A DNA stretch of 58,508 nt from Nocardia salmonicida NBRC 13393 (GTDB taxonomy: Bacteria; Actinomycetota; Actinomycetes; Mycobacteriales; Mycobacteriaceae): assembly GCF_001613085.1 (NCBI RefSeq), contig NZ_BDBR01000058.1, positions 1 to 58,508 of the forward strand, read 5' to 3'. Positions 38,806-47,791 of the stretch are shown here, piece by piece. The translations under genes and the position numbers were made by a program. The notes beneath the pieces were generated by a model. That model did no database searches. It had not been told where the DNA came from and saw only the letters and a program-made list of their open reading frames with translations. Each line of letters opens with the position of its first letter. The stretch's first letter is position 1.

Positions 38806-39624
38806 TTACCCGAGGTCGGTCACCGCGCTCTGACGGTTGGCTTGGTAGCGGCCAGGAGTGCTGCCGATGATGTTCGTGAAGGCGGTGATGAAGCCGCTGG
38901 GGTTGGCCCATCCGCAGGCGTAGGCGGTTCGAGTGATGTCGTATCCGTCGGCGAGAAGCACGAGGGCGTGGTAGATGCGTAGCTGAGTACGCCACTCGTA
39001 GAAGGTCATGCCGAACTCGTTGCGTAACAGCCGACTGAGGGTGCGGGAGCTGGCACCGATCGCCCTGCCGAGCTCGGCCATCGAGCTGCTCTCCGCCGGG
39101 TCGTCGGACAGTTTTCGCGCGAGGGCCCGCAGGCGGTCGTCCCGTGGTTCCGGCAGGTAGAGGGGCTGCTCGTGCGTCTCTCTGAGTTCATCGACGAGGA
39201 CCCGAAGAAGGCGGGTGCGCGCCGAAGGGCTATAGCTCGGCGCGGCGTCGTCGTAGTTGTGCGGCCCGGTCAGGGCGAGCAGGAGCTCACGCGCGAGGTC
39301 AGTGGCCGAGAACACCACCGGCCGGTCCGGTATGCGCCTGGCCAGGGACGCCGGGAGGAAGACGATCCGCATGTCCGTGTCACCGTGGGCGCTGTGCCGG
39401 TGGGTGATTCCAGCGGGTGTCCACGCAATCCGGTTGGCGGGGACGATGGAGGTGCCCTCGTCGGAGTGGACGGTCAAAACACCGGTGGCTGCGTAGACCA
39501 GGTGCCCGCGTGCGTGCGACTGCACGGAGCTGGAGCCGCCCGACAGCCACAGGTGCCGTCCGCCGGACGGCCACACCAGCGAGGTCACGCCGGTGGGGTG
39601 GGGCGGTTGGCGAGGAATGGGCAT
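38806..39624 (-). CDS. AraC-family transcriptional regulator
   Basis: 272 residues. An N-terminal cupin-like sensor (HLWLSGGSSSVQSHARGHLV, HRHSAHGDTDMRI) is followed by a C-terminal double helix-turn-helix (MAELGRAIGASSRTLSRLLRNEFGMTFYEWRTQLRIYHALVLLADG then AYACGWANPSGFITAFTNIIG). The cupin type usually responds to small effectors. ATG 39624 is used; GTG 39648 is possible. It is divergent from an alpha/beta hydrolase, which it probably controls. Confidence 0.85.
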   Translation of the reverse strand: MPIPRQPPHPTGVTSLVWPSGGRHLWLSGGSSSVQSHARGHLVYAATGVLTVHSDEGTSIVPANRIAWTPAGITHRHSAHGDTDMRIVFLPASLARRIPDRPVVFSATDLARELLLALTGPHNYDDAAPSYSPSARTRLLRVLVDELRETHEQPLYLPEPRDDRLRALARKLSDDPAESSSMAELGRAIGASSRTLSRLLRNEFGMTFYEWRTQLRIYHALVLLADGYDITRTAYACGWANPSGFITAFTNIIGSTPGRYQANRQSAVTDLG

Positions 39625-39712
39625 CAGGAGGCAGTTTATCGGTGGCACGCCAGTCTGCGAAGTGGTGACCTGGTCTAGTCCTCGGTAAGCGATCCATCAA
39701 GGGAGATTCGCC

Positions 39713-40390
39713 ATGGCAACGTTCATCCTCGTCCCCGGCGCGTGGCACGGCTCCTGGACGTTCGAGGCAGTGACCCCGCTGCTGGAGGCCGCCGGGCACA
39801 CCGTCCACGCCCTGACGCTGACGGGACTGCGGCCCGACGATGATGACGCGACTGTGGCACGGACCAACCTCGACACACACGCCGATGACGTCGTGCGCCT
39901 ACTGGAGACCGAGCAGATCACCGACGCGACGCTCGTCGGTCACAGCTATGGCGGGATGGTGATCTCAGCTGCGGCTGACCGCGGGGCGGGCCGCATCTCT
40001 CGTCTGGTTCATCTCGACGCCTACGTTCCGCGCGACGGCGACTCGTGCTGGTCCTCGACCACCGAGGCCTACCGGCAGTCGTTCATAGACGGCGCGGTGG
40101 ACACGGGGTACGCCGTGCGCCCACCGTTTCGGGCCCCGCACGGCGGCGAACCTCGTCGCCGCCCCCACCCGCTAGCCTCCCTTGTGCAGAGAATCCGACT
40201 CACCGGCGCCGTCGATCGCATCCCCCGGCGCGACTTCCTCTATTGCTCCGGGTGGGAAGCCGAAACTCCCTTCGCCGCGCTCCGCGCCCGGCTGGAAGCC
40301 GATCCCGGCTGGCACGTCCACGACATCCCAGTCGGCCACAACGCGATGCGCGAGGCCCCAAATGTTGTCGCCGACCTACTGCTGACCTGA
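39713..40390 (+). CDS. Alpha/beta hydrolase (esterase-like)
   Basis: 225 residues. It opens MATFILVPGAWHGSWTFEAV, has the nucleophile elbow VGHSYGGMVIS, YVPRDG after strand 6 and the His in VGHNAMREAPN. This small hydrolase type is common in actinobacteria and includes salicylate-esterase-like enzymes; substrate unknown. It has GGGAG before the ATG and is divergent from an AraC regulator with 88 bases between starts. Confidence 0.85.
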   Translation: MATFILVPGAWHGSWTFEAVTPLLEAAGHTVHALTLTGLRPDDDDATVARTNLDTHADDVVRLLETEQITDATLVGHSYGGMVISAAADRGAGRISRLVHLDAYVPRDGDSCWSSTTEAYRQSFIDGAVDTGYAVRPPFRAPHGGEPRRRPHPLASLVQRIRLTGAVDRIPRRDFLYCSGWEAETPFAALRARLEADPGWHVHDIPVGHNAMREAPNVVADLLLT

Positions 40391-40424
40391 AGAGTCGGTC
40401 GTGGGAGCGGGGCCGGGTGGTTGG

Positions 40425-41483
40425 TTACGTCAGGCGGATTTCGGCTGCTGCTCGGCCGAAGAGCTTGCGGCCCTCGGAGATTCCGCTCAGCAGGACTGTT
40501 GCCGCGCGGCGGTCGGAGTCTACCGACTTGATCTTTCCGGAGAACTCGATGACGCCTGCCTCGGCGGGGGGAACCGGGACGAATCCCGAGAAGCGGACGC
40601 TCAGCTTCTCGATGGCGGTGGGGTCGCCGAGCCAATCGGTCAGGTACTGCGCGGCCAGGCCCATGGTGAGTAGGCCGTGGGCCACCACGGTGGGCAGGCC
40701 CGCAAGTTCGGCTGCGCGGTCGCTGAAGTGGATCGGGTTGGGGTCGCCGGAGACGCCTGCGTAGTTGGCCAGGTCGCCGCGGGTCAGGCGGGCGGTGGCG
40801 GGGGGAAGTTCGGTTCCCTTTGCCAGAGTGTCGAATTCGGGGGTGGTGTTGACCGCTACGGTTTCGCGCCGGGGGAGCGCGGGGGCGGGGCCGGTGAGGC
40901 GGATCAGGGGGTCACCGGTGCCGTCGCCGCCGATGGTGTCGGGGTGCGGGTGCATGCTGATGTTCTCGACGGCCTCGACGATATTGGGGTCCACCTCGAC
41001 GCCGCGGCGGGCCACGATCATGGTGGTGCCCTGCACGGCGACCTGGCCGTGCTGGTTGCGCAGCGTGAAGCCGACGTTGATGAAGTCGTTGTCGCTGAAC
41101 TGGCGGATCGACTCGATCTCGATCTCGGTGCTGATCCGGTCGCCGGCCAGCATCGGGTGGAACAGCTCGAACACCTGGTCGGTCTGCAGCACCTGCGACA
41201 GGTCGTACTCGCTGAGCACACTGTCGAGCAGGGCGCGGGTGGCCGTCATGCCGATCACCGACGCGAAGGTCGGCGGGGCGATCACGGCGTCGTAGCCGAG
41301 CTTGCGCGCGTCGACTTCCTGCTGATGGGCCGGGTGCAGATTCTGCACCGCCCTGGCGAATTCTCGGATCTTCTCGCGGCCGACTTCGTAGTGATCGCGG
41401 AACCCGAAGCGCTGACCGACCGGCGTCGCATCCGGGACCACAGCATCGATGTCCGGCTGCTCCACTGTCTGTTCCCTGCTCAT
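40425..41483 (-). CDS. Fused double-hotdog dehydratase (HadA-HadB-like)
   Basis: 352 residues with two hotdog domains. The N-terminal one (HYEVGREKIREFARAVQNLHPAHQQEVDAR, AVIAPPTFASVIGM) resembles HadA/HadC; the C-terminal one has the hydratase 2 motif, with Asp and His in YAGVSGDPNPIHFSDRAA and the LPTVVAHGLLTMGLAAQYL helix. In mycobacteria these are separate HadA and HadB polypeptides, the (3R)-hydroxyacyl-ACP dehydratase of mycolic acid FAS II; here the two functions lie on one chain. A role in long-chain fatty acid elongation is likely. It is a single-gene unit upstream of which a branched hairpin lies at 41533-41572. Confidence 0.8.
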   Translation of the reverse strand: MSREQTVEQPDIDAVVPDATPVGQRFGFRDHYEVGREKIREFARAVQNLHPAHQQEVDARKLGYDAVIAPPTFASVIGMTATRALLDSVLSEYDLSQVLQTDQVFELFHPMLAGDRISTEIEIESIRQFSDNDFINVGFTLRNQHGQVAVQGTTMIVARRGVEVDPNIVEAVENISMHPHPDTIGGDGTGDPLIRLTGPAPALPRRETVAVNTTPEFDTLAKGTELPPATARLTRGDLANYAGVSGDPNPIHFSDRAAELAGLPTVVAHGLLTMGLAAQYLTDWLGDPTAIEKLSVRFSGFVPVPPAEAGVIEFSGKIKSVDSDRRAATVLLSGISEGRKLFGRAAAEIRLT

Positions 41484-41532
41484 GATCCGGAAAACTTTAC
41501 TTGTTCAGCCGACTGGATCACCAGTTATGTGT

Positions 41533-41572
41533 GACCCGTCATAGCAGGCAGAAGTGCCCACTAGGACGGGTC
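41533..41572 (-). terminator. Branched hairpin between two minus-strand genes
   Basis: GACCCGTC (41533-41540) pairs with GACGGGTC (41565-41572), and a small GGCA/TGCC stem lies inside. It is ten bases past the stop of the long disordered membrane protein in its direction of transcription. It may terminate that gene or be part of the leader of the dehydratase gene. Confidence 0.45.
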
Positions 41573-41581
41573 GACGCATGA

Positions 41582-44269
41582 TCAGGGGGTACCCGCGGGG
41601 TCACACACCTTCCAGCTACCGTCGGTGCGCTGCAGGTCGAACGTCCGCGCGGTCCGCTTCGACGGATCCGCCGAGGTGTACACCGTGGCCTGAGCCAGCG
41701 CCGTATCGCCGGTGATCCGTACCGCGTCCACACTGTCGACGACCGGGATGGAACCGCGCTCGGTCGAGACTTCGTGCACGCCCTTGAACTGTTCGGCGGT
41801 GATGCCCTGATAGAACGTGTGCAGCTCGCCGCACGTGCTCGCCCGCAGGTCCTCCAGGTCGCCGCTGCGCAGCGCGTCGGTGTAGTCCCCGATCACGGCC
41901 TTCACCTGACCCTCGGGCGAATCGTCCGTGCCGCCCATCAATGCCACGACTGTCGCGATCAAGGCGACGACCAGCACCGCGGCACCACCGGCGGCCAGCA
42001 GCCACTTCTTCGACTGCTTCGCGCCGGGTTCGCCCGGGGCCTCGCCCTGCGCCCCGATGCGCTGGGGCGGCGCGACCTGCCGCTGCCCCTCCGCCAGCTG
42101 CTGCGCGGGTCTAGTGGGCTGAATGTCGGCAGGCGAAGGCGCCGATCCACCCGTCCGCTGCGGCGCACCCGGCCCGCGCGGCGGTGAAGGCTGAGTCTCT
42201 TCGACCCCCAGCTGTTCCGCACCGCGCGAACCCTGCGGACCGGGGCCCGTCGGACCCTGCTGGCCGAGGCCCTGTTGCCCCGGTCCACCGGGCCGGGGGC
42301 CGACAGGTCCTTGCTGCGGACCGCGCGGCGGTCCCTGCTGACCAGGGCCCACCGGCCCGTGTTGCCCCGGACCGGCGGGGGACTGGCCCGGACCGGCGGG
42401 TCCGAGCTGGCCGGGCCCCTGCTGTCCGGCCTGCCGTGGTCCGGCCGGACCACGCGGCGTATTCGGCGGCGGAGTCATCGCGGGTCGTCCACCGGCGGGC
42501 GGCACCACCCGATCGGTCCCACCCGGACCGGCGGTCTTCGCCCGCTGTACCGGCATGGCGGTGGTCGGCGAATCCGCAGACGCCACCTTCATCGCCACGG
42601 TCTGATCCTCGGATGAGGGGACGTTGCCCGTCGGCTTGCTCGTGCTGAACTTCTCGGTCGCCTCGACGTCGACCGGCTTGTCGTCCCGCGAGGCCGCCGC
42701 TGCAGTCTCGGACGAATCGGCCTCGGGCCCTTCGGTCGAAGCGGCAGTCGGGTCATCGTCGGGCTCTGCCGCCGGGGCAGCACTGCGAGTGGTCTCGGAC
42801 TCCTTCGAATCAGCCTCGGCCGCAGCCTTATCGGTGGCGCTCGGGGATGCACCGCCGTCCTGCGCGCGGGTGCTGGAGTCGCCGTCGGCCTTCGGGCCCC
42901 GGGCTTCCGATGCCTCGTCGGATCCGCTGGTCCCTGCCGCTACCGCGGCACCCGCGGCCGCGCCGCCCGCCGCCGCGGCAACCGAGCCGAGTTCGGACTT
43001 GTCGCTCGGTGCGGAGGCATTGTCGTCCGTCGCGTCTGATGGGTCGATGGTGAGATCAGCCCGGCTCATCGCGGCCGTCGGTACATCCGCTTGAGCCGAC
43101 TTCGCTTGGTCGCCACCCATTTTCACCGTGCGGTCATCCGCCGAACCACGTCCAGCCGCCGGACTCCGACCGGGAATCGACATCGCGGTCGTCGGTGCGT
43201 CCGGGCCCGCGAGATCAGCGTCCTGCTCGACACGAGGCGCGGAGCTCGGAGCGTCCGGCATGCCGCCCTGATTCTTGCCGGGCAATCCCTTCGCCAGTCC
43301 GGCCAACGGCGACCCGGCACCGGCCGAATCCTGCTCCGGTCCTTGCTCTCCCGGCCGCCCCGCAGGGGCGTTCCCTTGCCGACCGACCGGTGCCGGTCCG
43401 CCGGGTCCGCTCACCCGCGGAGCGCCGCCCGGTCCGGCAGGGCGCGGTCCCGCGTTACCCGGCCCGCCTGGCTGCCGAGCACCGGGCGCGCCGGCAGGGC
43501 CGCCTCCTACTCGTGGTGCACCGGTCGGCGACCCCGGTCCACCGTTCGGCCCGCGTCCACCGCCCTGCGACGGCCCGCGTCCCGCTTGGGGTCCGTTCAC
43601 CGGGCCCGGCCCACCGGCCGGAGCCCCGGGCCGTGGGCCACCCTGGCCCGGATGCTGTTGTGCACCAGGTGCGTTGCCAGGTCGACCCGAAAATTGCTGC
43701 GCGCCGGGCACATTGCCCGGCTGTCCCGCGCTCGGCCCGTTACCCGGTCGCGAACCACCCGGCGTGAACCCTGGCCGGCCCCGGGACTGCTGCGCCCCCG
43801 GACCCGAAGGCTGTTGTCCACCAGGCGTATTCCCCGGCCGCGCGGAGCCCTGCCCCACGCCGGGTGCGGCGCCGCCCGGCCGTCCACCGGTGGGATTGCC
43901 CTGCGGAGCCCGAGGTCCGCCCTGCGGAGATCCGCCCCCATTGCCCTGTGCGCCTGCTCGAGGTCCATCCGCACCGGGGCCACCCGAGCGCTGCGGACCA
44001 CCGGGCTGATCGCCCTGCCCCGCGGCAGGCGGCGTCCCACCGGAACGAGCGTCCTGCACGCGCGCGGCATCATCGGGCTGACGCGGCAGATCCCCGCGCC
44101 GAATCACCACCGTCTGGTCCGCACTCACCGGCGGCTTCGTCGCGCGGTCCGGCTCGGTGACCGACTCCGGTGCGCCGGGAGGAGACGCGGACGAATCGTC
44201 ACGCTGGCCGGGCGCGCCGGGACCGGCAGACTCTGCTGCCGGGTTGTTCTCGTCGGTCGGGTCGGACAC
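41582..44269 (-). CDS. Membrane protein with ~650-residue disordered region (Rv0361-like)
   Basis: 895 residues. The cytosolic N-terminal about 750 residues are low-complexity Pro/Gly/Gln, with an acidic Ala/Ser/Asp part in the middle. One membrane helix (KWLLAAGGAAVLVVALIATVVALMGG) precedes an extracytoplasmic domain of about 110 residues of the DUF4878-like fold (EGQVKAVIGDYTDALRSGDLEDL ... TAEQFKGVHEVSTERGSIP). Six Thr-centred motifs of two kinds alternate along the chain: DQTVVI, PTTAM, DRTVKM, PTAAM, DQTVAM, PTTAM. Position next to DUF3151 matches Rv0361, which is far shorter. The start is GTG 44269 with GAGGGG upstream. Function unknown. Confidence 0.75.
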   Translation of the reverse strand: MSDPTDENNPAAESAGPGAPGQRDDSSASPPGAPESVTEPDRATKPPVSADQTVVIRRGDLPRQPDDAARVQDARSGGTPPAAGQGDQPGGPQRSGGPGADGPRAGAQGNGGGSPQGGPRAPQGNPTGGRPGGAAPGVGQGSARPGNTPGGQQPSGPGAQQSRGRPGFTPGGSRPGNGPSAGQPGNVPGAQQFSGRPGNAPGAQQHPGQGGPRPGAPAGGPGPVNGPQAGRGPSQGGGRGPNGGPGSPTGAPRVGGGPAGAPGARQPGGPGNAGPRPAGPGGAPRVSGPGGPAPVGRQGNAPAGRPGEQGPEQDSAGAGSPLAGLAKGLPGKNQGGMPDAPSSAPRVEQDADLAGPDAPTTAMSIPGRSPAAGRGSADDRTVKMGGDQAKSAQADVPTAAMSRADLTIDPSDATDDNASAPSDKSELGSVAAAAGGAAAGAAVAAGTSGSDEASEARGPKADGDSSTRAQDGGASPSATDKAAAEADSKESETTRSAAPAAEPDDDPTAASTEGPEADSSETAAAASRDDKPVDVEATEKFSTSKPTGNVPSSEDQTVAMKVASADSPTTAMPVQRAKTAGPGGTDRVVPPAGGRPAMTPPPNTPRGPAGPRQAGQQGPGQLGPAGPGQSPAGPGQHGPVGPGQQGPPRGPQQGPVGPRPGGPGQQGLGQQGPTGPGPQGSRGAEQLGVEETQPSPPRGPGAPQRTGGSAPSPADIQPTRPAQQLAEGQRQVAPPQRIGAQGEAPGEPGAKQSKKWLLAAGGAAVLVVALIATVVALMGGTDDSPEGQVKAVIGDYTDALRSGDLEDLRASTCGELHTFYQGITAEQFKGVHEVSTERGSIPVVDSVDAVRITGDTALAQATVYTSADPSKRTARTFDLQRTDGSWKVCDPAGTP

Positions 44270-44479
44270 CTCTGTACCCCTCGCTCAGGCTCGAACGTTG
44301 CACTCTGCGCTCAGCCTAATGGGCACGGACGCCAAGCGGTCCCAAGTCTCGCGCGCATGGCCGTAGCTACGCCCGGCAAACGGCTCCGAGCCGGGTGCGC
44401 ATCGCGGGAATGCGGCGCGTGGGGGAGCGCTGCGGCGGGCCGGTCGGCGCCCGTCGGACCCCCGGTGCACAATGAACCC

Positions 44480-44914
44480 ATGACCTCCTTCGGTGACCTG
44501 CTCGGACCGCAGCCGGTCCTCCTTCCCGAACTGACCGACGCCGAAGACGCCATTGCCGCGGGCACCGACCCCGTCGAGGTCGTCGCGCAATACCCGGCCG
44601 CATCGATCGCATGGGCCCAGCTGGCAGAGGCCGCTCTGAAGCGCGCCGGTGGCGAGGTGAACCACGACACCGTCGCCGCGTACGCCTTCGCCCGCACCGG
44701 CTACCACCGCGGCCTCGACCTGCTGCGTCGCAACGGCTGGAAGGGTTTCGGCCCCGTCCCGTGGAGCCACGAAGCCAACCAGGGCTTCCTGCGCAGCGTC
44801 GGCGCGCTGGCGAGCGCAGCGAAGACAATCGGCGAGACCGAGGAGTACGCACGCTGCCTCGACCTGCTCGAAGACTGCGATCCGCGCGCGGCGAGCGAAC
44901 TCGGCCTGGACTGA
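44480..44914 (+). CDS. DUF3151 protein (Rv0360c-like)
   Basis: 144 residues, mostly helical with tetratricopeptide-like spacing: DAIAAGTDPVEVVAQYPAAS, VAAYAFARTGYHRGLDLLRR, NQGFLRSVGALASAAKTIGE and YARCLDLLEDCDP. DUF3151 is a conserved actinobacterial family without known function. ATG 44480 is preceded by a spacer from the divergent membrane-protein gene; a long frame that extends upstream from 43091 is the shadow of that gene. It precedes the FUSC gene by 25 bases. Confidence 0.82.
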   Translation: MTSFGDLLGPQPVLLPELTDAEDAIAAGTDPVEVVAQYPAASIAWAQLAEAALKRAGGEVNHDTVAAYAFARTGYHRGLDLLRRNGWKGFGPVPWSHEANQGFLRSVGALASAAKTIGETEEYARCLDLLEDCDPRAASELGLD

Positions 44915-44939
44915 GTCAGTGGTCGGGTCCGAGTCGTAG

Positions 44940-46106
44940 GTGAGCGAACACAGGCCATTCGTCGCCGTCGCCACTCCGGTGGTCGCGGCCGCCAAGGTCA
45001 GCACCGTCGGCCGGTACCGGGCGTCGATCGAGCGCCTGCGGCTCTCGGCGGTCCCGATCATCCAGTGCGCGCTCGGCGCCGCGCTGGCCTGGTTCATCGC
45101 CCACAACCTCATCGGCCACGTCGAACCGTTCTTCGCGCCGACCGCCGCGGTGGTCTCCATCGGCGTCTCGTTCGGTGCGCGAGTGCGCCGGTCGGTGGAG
45201 CTGGTGGTGGGTGTCGCGGTGGGCATCGGCATCGGTGACCTGTTCATCGCCCAGGTAGGCACCGGTGTCTGGCAGGTGGCCCTGGTGGTCGGCGGCGCTA
45301 TGTCGGTGTCGGTCTTTCTCGGCAGCGGCGCGCTCATGACGATCCAGGCTGCTGGTTCGGCCGTGCTGGTTTCGACCTTGAATCAGGCGCCCGGCGCGGG
45401 CCCCAACCGCATGATCGACGCCTTGATCGGCGGACTCGTCGGCGTGCTGATGGTCGCGCTGATCCCGCTGCATCCGGTGCGCCGCGCCCGCGAACATGCC
45501 GCCGACGTGCTGTCGGTGATGAGTAAATCGATGATCACCTGCGCCGAGGGCCTGCTCGAACAGAACTCGACGAAGGTGTCCGACTCGCTGTCGGCGGTGC
45601 GCGACACCCAGCCCAAGATCGACGCTCTCCGCGACGCGCTCGCGGGCGGCCGTGAGATCAGCCGCATCTCACCGCTGTACTGGAATTCCCGAAAACGCTT
45701 GGAACGCATCCACAACGCGGCCGACCCGCTCGACAACGCCGTCCGCAATACCCGTGTACTGCTTCGCCGTTCGCTCACCCTCGTCCGCGACGACGAGGTC
45801 CTCGATCCGCGCTTGATCGACCTTCTCGACCAGTTGGGCCACGCCACCGATGTGGTCCGCAAGATGATGCTGGCCGACCCGGGCGAACAACCCGATCAGG
45901 CCGAAGCCCTCAAGTCGGTGCGCAGCGTGGCCAAAGGCGCCCGCCCCGAACTCGTTGTCGGGGCGGGATTGTCGGCGCACGTGGTGTTCGCGCAGCTTCG
46001 TTCGATCGTGGTGGATCTGATGGTGGTGTGTGGGATGCAGCGCATCTCGGCGATCGCCCTGCTCCCACCCACCGTGCCGAATCCGTATGTGACGCCCGAG
46101 GAGTAA
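44940..46106 (+). CDS. FUSC-family aromatic acid exporter-like membrane protein
   Basis: 388 residues. The N-terminal about 170 hold five to six membrane helices (VPIIQCALGAALAWFIAHNL, VELVVGVAVGIGIGDLF, ALVVGGAMSVSVFLG) with the FUSC segment FFAPTAAVVSIGVSFGARVRRS. A cytosolic helical domain with coiled-coil character follows. Family members export aromatic acids or fusaric acid; in actinobacteria the substrate is unknown. It is co-directional with DUF3151 and converges on a glycosyltransferase gene with one base between stops. Confidence 0.82.
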   Translation: MSEHRPFVAVATPVVAAAKVSTVGRYRASIERLRLSAVPIIQCALGAALAWFIAHNLIGHVEPFFAPTAAVVSIGVSFGARVRRSVELVVGVAVGIGIGDLFIAQVGTGVWQVALVVGGAMSVSVFLGSGALMTIQAAGSAVLVSTLNQAPGAGPNRMIDALIGGLVGVLMVALIPLHPVRRAREHAADVLSVMSKSMITCAEGLLEQNSTKVSDSLSAVRDTQPKIDALRDALAGGREISRISPLYWNSRKRLERIHNAADPLDNAVRNTRVLLRRSLTLVRDDEVLDPRLIDLLDQLGHATDVVRKMMLADPGEQPDQAEALKSVRSVAKGARPELVVGAGLSAHVVFAQLRSIVVDLMVVCGMQRISAIALLPPTVPNPYVTPEE

Positions 46107-46107
46107 C

Positions 46108-46962
46108 TCAGTCGCCGACGGGGGAAACGCGCGGGCGTCCCGAACGCAGCGAGAAACGCTTGCGATCGAAATCCCACGCCCGGTAGATCGGCCACTGCGA
46201 GGTGTGCATGATCCAGGCGCCGGTGATCACCGCGCGATGGAACGGCACGACGGCGTAGCCCTGGTTGGCGATGGTCTGTAGGCCGCGCAGCTGGTATTTC
46301 CACCACACGCTCGGCGGGGTCTTGCGGCGGCGTGCGGAGATCTCGGCCCGCAACGTCGGCAGCTGGTCGATGCGCAGCTTCGCCTTCGAGAGGCACAGCG
46401 CCAGATCGAGGTCTTCGTGCAGGTCACGGCGGGTGGTGGTGGCCGAACGCACCTGCTCCCACGCCGAGCGCCGGATCGCCATATTGGCGCCGTGCACATT
46501 GCCGACAGGCTGGCTCTTGATCAGCCCGAGCCGCTCCTGGCCGCCGATCGCGGCGGCGAGGAAGATGCCGATCGGGGAGTCGTGATAGGTGCTGATGCCG
46601 GTCACCGCCGTGGTGTCCGGGTGGGAGTCGAGGTGGGCGCGCACGGTGGCGCCCCACTCGGGGGAGACGAGGGTGTCGGCGTCGATGCGGCCGAGGATGT
46701 CGCCGCGCGCCTTGTCGAAACCGGTGTTGCGAGCGAACGCGACGCCGGGCTGCGGCTCGGAGATCAGTTCGATCTGGGGATGTCGAGCGGCTAGTTCGGC
46801 GACGATCTCGCGGGTGTTGTCGGTGCTGCCGTTGTCGACGACCACGATCTCATCGATCGCATCCTGGCTGACGAGGCGCTCGAGGCATGCGGCGATAACC
46901 GCTGCTTCGTCGAGTGTCGGGATGACGACGGACAGGACAGCGGACGATTCGGTAGAGCTCAT
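46108..46962 (-). CDS. Family 2 glycosyltransferase
   Basis: 284 residues. The GT-A fold is clear: VIPTLDEAAVIAACLERL, then VVVDNGSTDNTREIVAE and the DxD motif in GRIDADTLV. A C-terminal part of about 90 residues with KTPPSVWWKYQLRGLQTIANQG and RAVITGAWIMHTSQWPIYRA may include a membrane-associated helix. The donor and acceptor are unknown. ATG 46962 has GGAA upstream; the TTG at 46968 is rejected. It is followed in the antisense direction by FUSC, so it is a single unit. Confidence 0.85.
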   Translation of the reverse strand: MSSTESSAVLSVVIPTLDEAAVIAACLERLVSQDAIDEIVVVDNGSTDNTREIVAELAARHPQIELISEPQPGVAFARNTGFDKARGDILGRIDADTLVSPEWGATVRAHLDSHPDTTAVTGISTYHDSPIGIFLAAAIGGQERLGLIKSQPVGNVHGANMAIRRSAWEQVRSATTTRRDLHEDLDLALCLSKAKLRIDQLPTLRAEISARRRKTPPSVWWKYQLRGLQTIANQGYAVVPFHRAVITGAWIMHTSQWPIYRAWDFDRKRFSLRSGRPRVSPVGD

Positions 46963-47002
46963 ACGCAATTTCCGTTCCAGGGTCGATTCTGACCCGAGGC
47001 TA

Positions 47003-47791
47003 TCAACGCCAGAATCGGGTCAATTGGCCGCCGTACGCAGCCCACACCTCAGGTACCCCCGAGAGTTCGAACAATGCGTAAACACCGTTGAAGAACACCT
47101 GGTTGAGCGGCGTGAAGAAGATGACCGCGAACAGGATCAACATGCCGTACGGCTTGAACTGATCGAGTGAGCGCCGTGTCTGGTAGCTCAGCGACGGCTC
47201 GATGATCCCGTAGCCGTCCAGCCCCGGCACCGGAAGAACGTTCAGCAGAAACGCGGTGATCTGCAAAAACGCCAGAAAACTGAGCCCGCACCAGAACGCG
47301 GCATGCTCGGTGACCGATCCGAAAGCCCGGATCACGATCAGCAGCACCACCGCGCACAGCGCGTTCGACGCCGGCCCGACCGCACTCACCAGGCGCTGCA
47401 CACTCGTCTTGAACCGTGTCGTGTCGACATACACCGCGCCGCCGGGCAAACCGATCCCGCCGAGCGCGATGAATACCAGCGGCAGGCCGATCGACAGCAC
47501 CGGGTGGCTGTACTTCAGCGGATTCAGCGTGAGATACCCACGCACCTCCACCTCGTGATCGCCCGCTCGCCACGCCACGTACGCGTGGGAGAACTCGTGC
47601 AGGCACAAACTGATGATCCAGCCGAACACCACGAGCAGGAACACGCCGACCTTGGCGCGCACCGAGTCGATGTCGGCGTCCCAGGCGAGTGCACCGCCGC
47701 CCACGGTGACCAGCACGATCAGCAGGAAAACCGGGCTCGGCCGGACCGCGCTGTGCCCGGACCGCCGTTCCGACGGGAAGGAATAAGTCAT
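47003..47791 (-). CDS. M50-family intramembrane metallopeptidase (Rv0359-like)
   Basis: 262 residues with about six membrane helices. The zinc motif HEFSH is in CLHEFSHAYVAWRAG within the second helix, and the third ligand motif LNVLPVPGLDGYG supplies the Asp. These residues identify a site-2 protease-type peptidase that would cleave within the membrane. Substrates are unknown. The ATG overlaps the stop of the upstream gene by four bases (ATGA), so they are translationally coupled. Position matches Rv0359. Confidence 0.88.
   Translation of the reverse strand: MTYSFPSERRSGHSAVRPSPVFLLIVLVTVGGGALAWDADIDSVRAKVGVFLLVVFGWIISLCLHEFSHAYVAWRAGDHEVEVRGYLTLNPLKYSHPVLSIGLPLVFIALGGIGLPGGAVYVDTTRFKTSVQRLVSAVGPASNALCAVVLLIVIRAFGSVTEHAAFWCGLSFLAFLQITAFLLNVLPVPGLDGYGIIEPSLSYQTRRSLDQFKPYGMLILFAVIFFTPLNQVFFNGVYALFELSGVPEVWAAYGGQLTRFWR

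Noticed and set aside
43091..44479. Upstream extension of the DUF3151 frame
   Set aside because: Antisense to the long disordered membrane protein and Arg/Ser-rich; the ATG at 44480 fits the family length.
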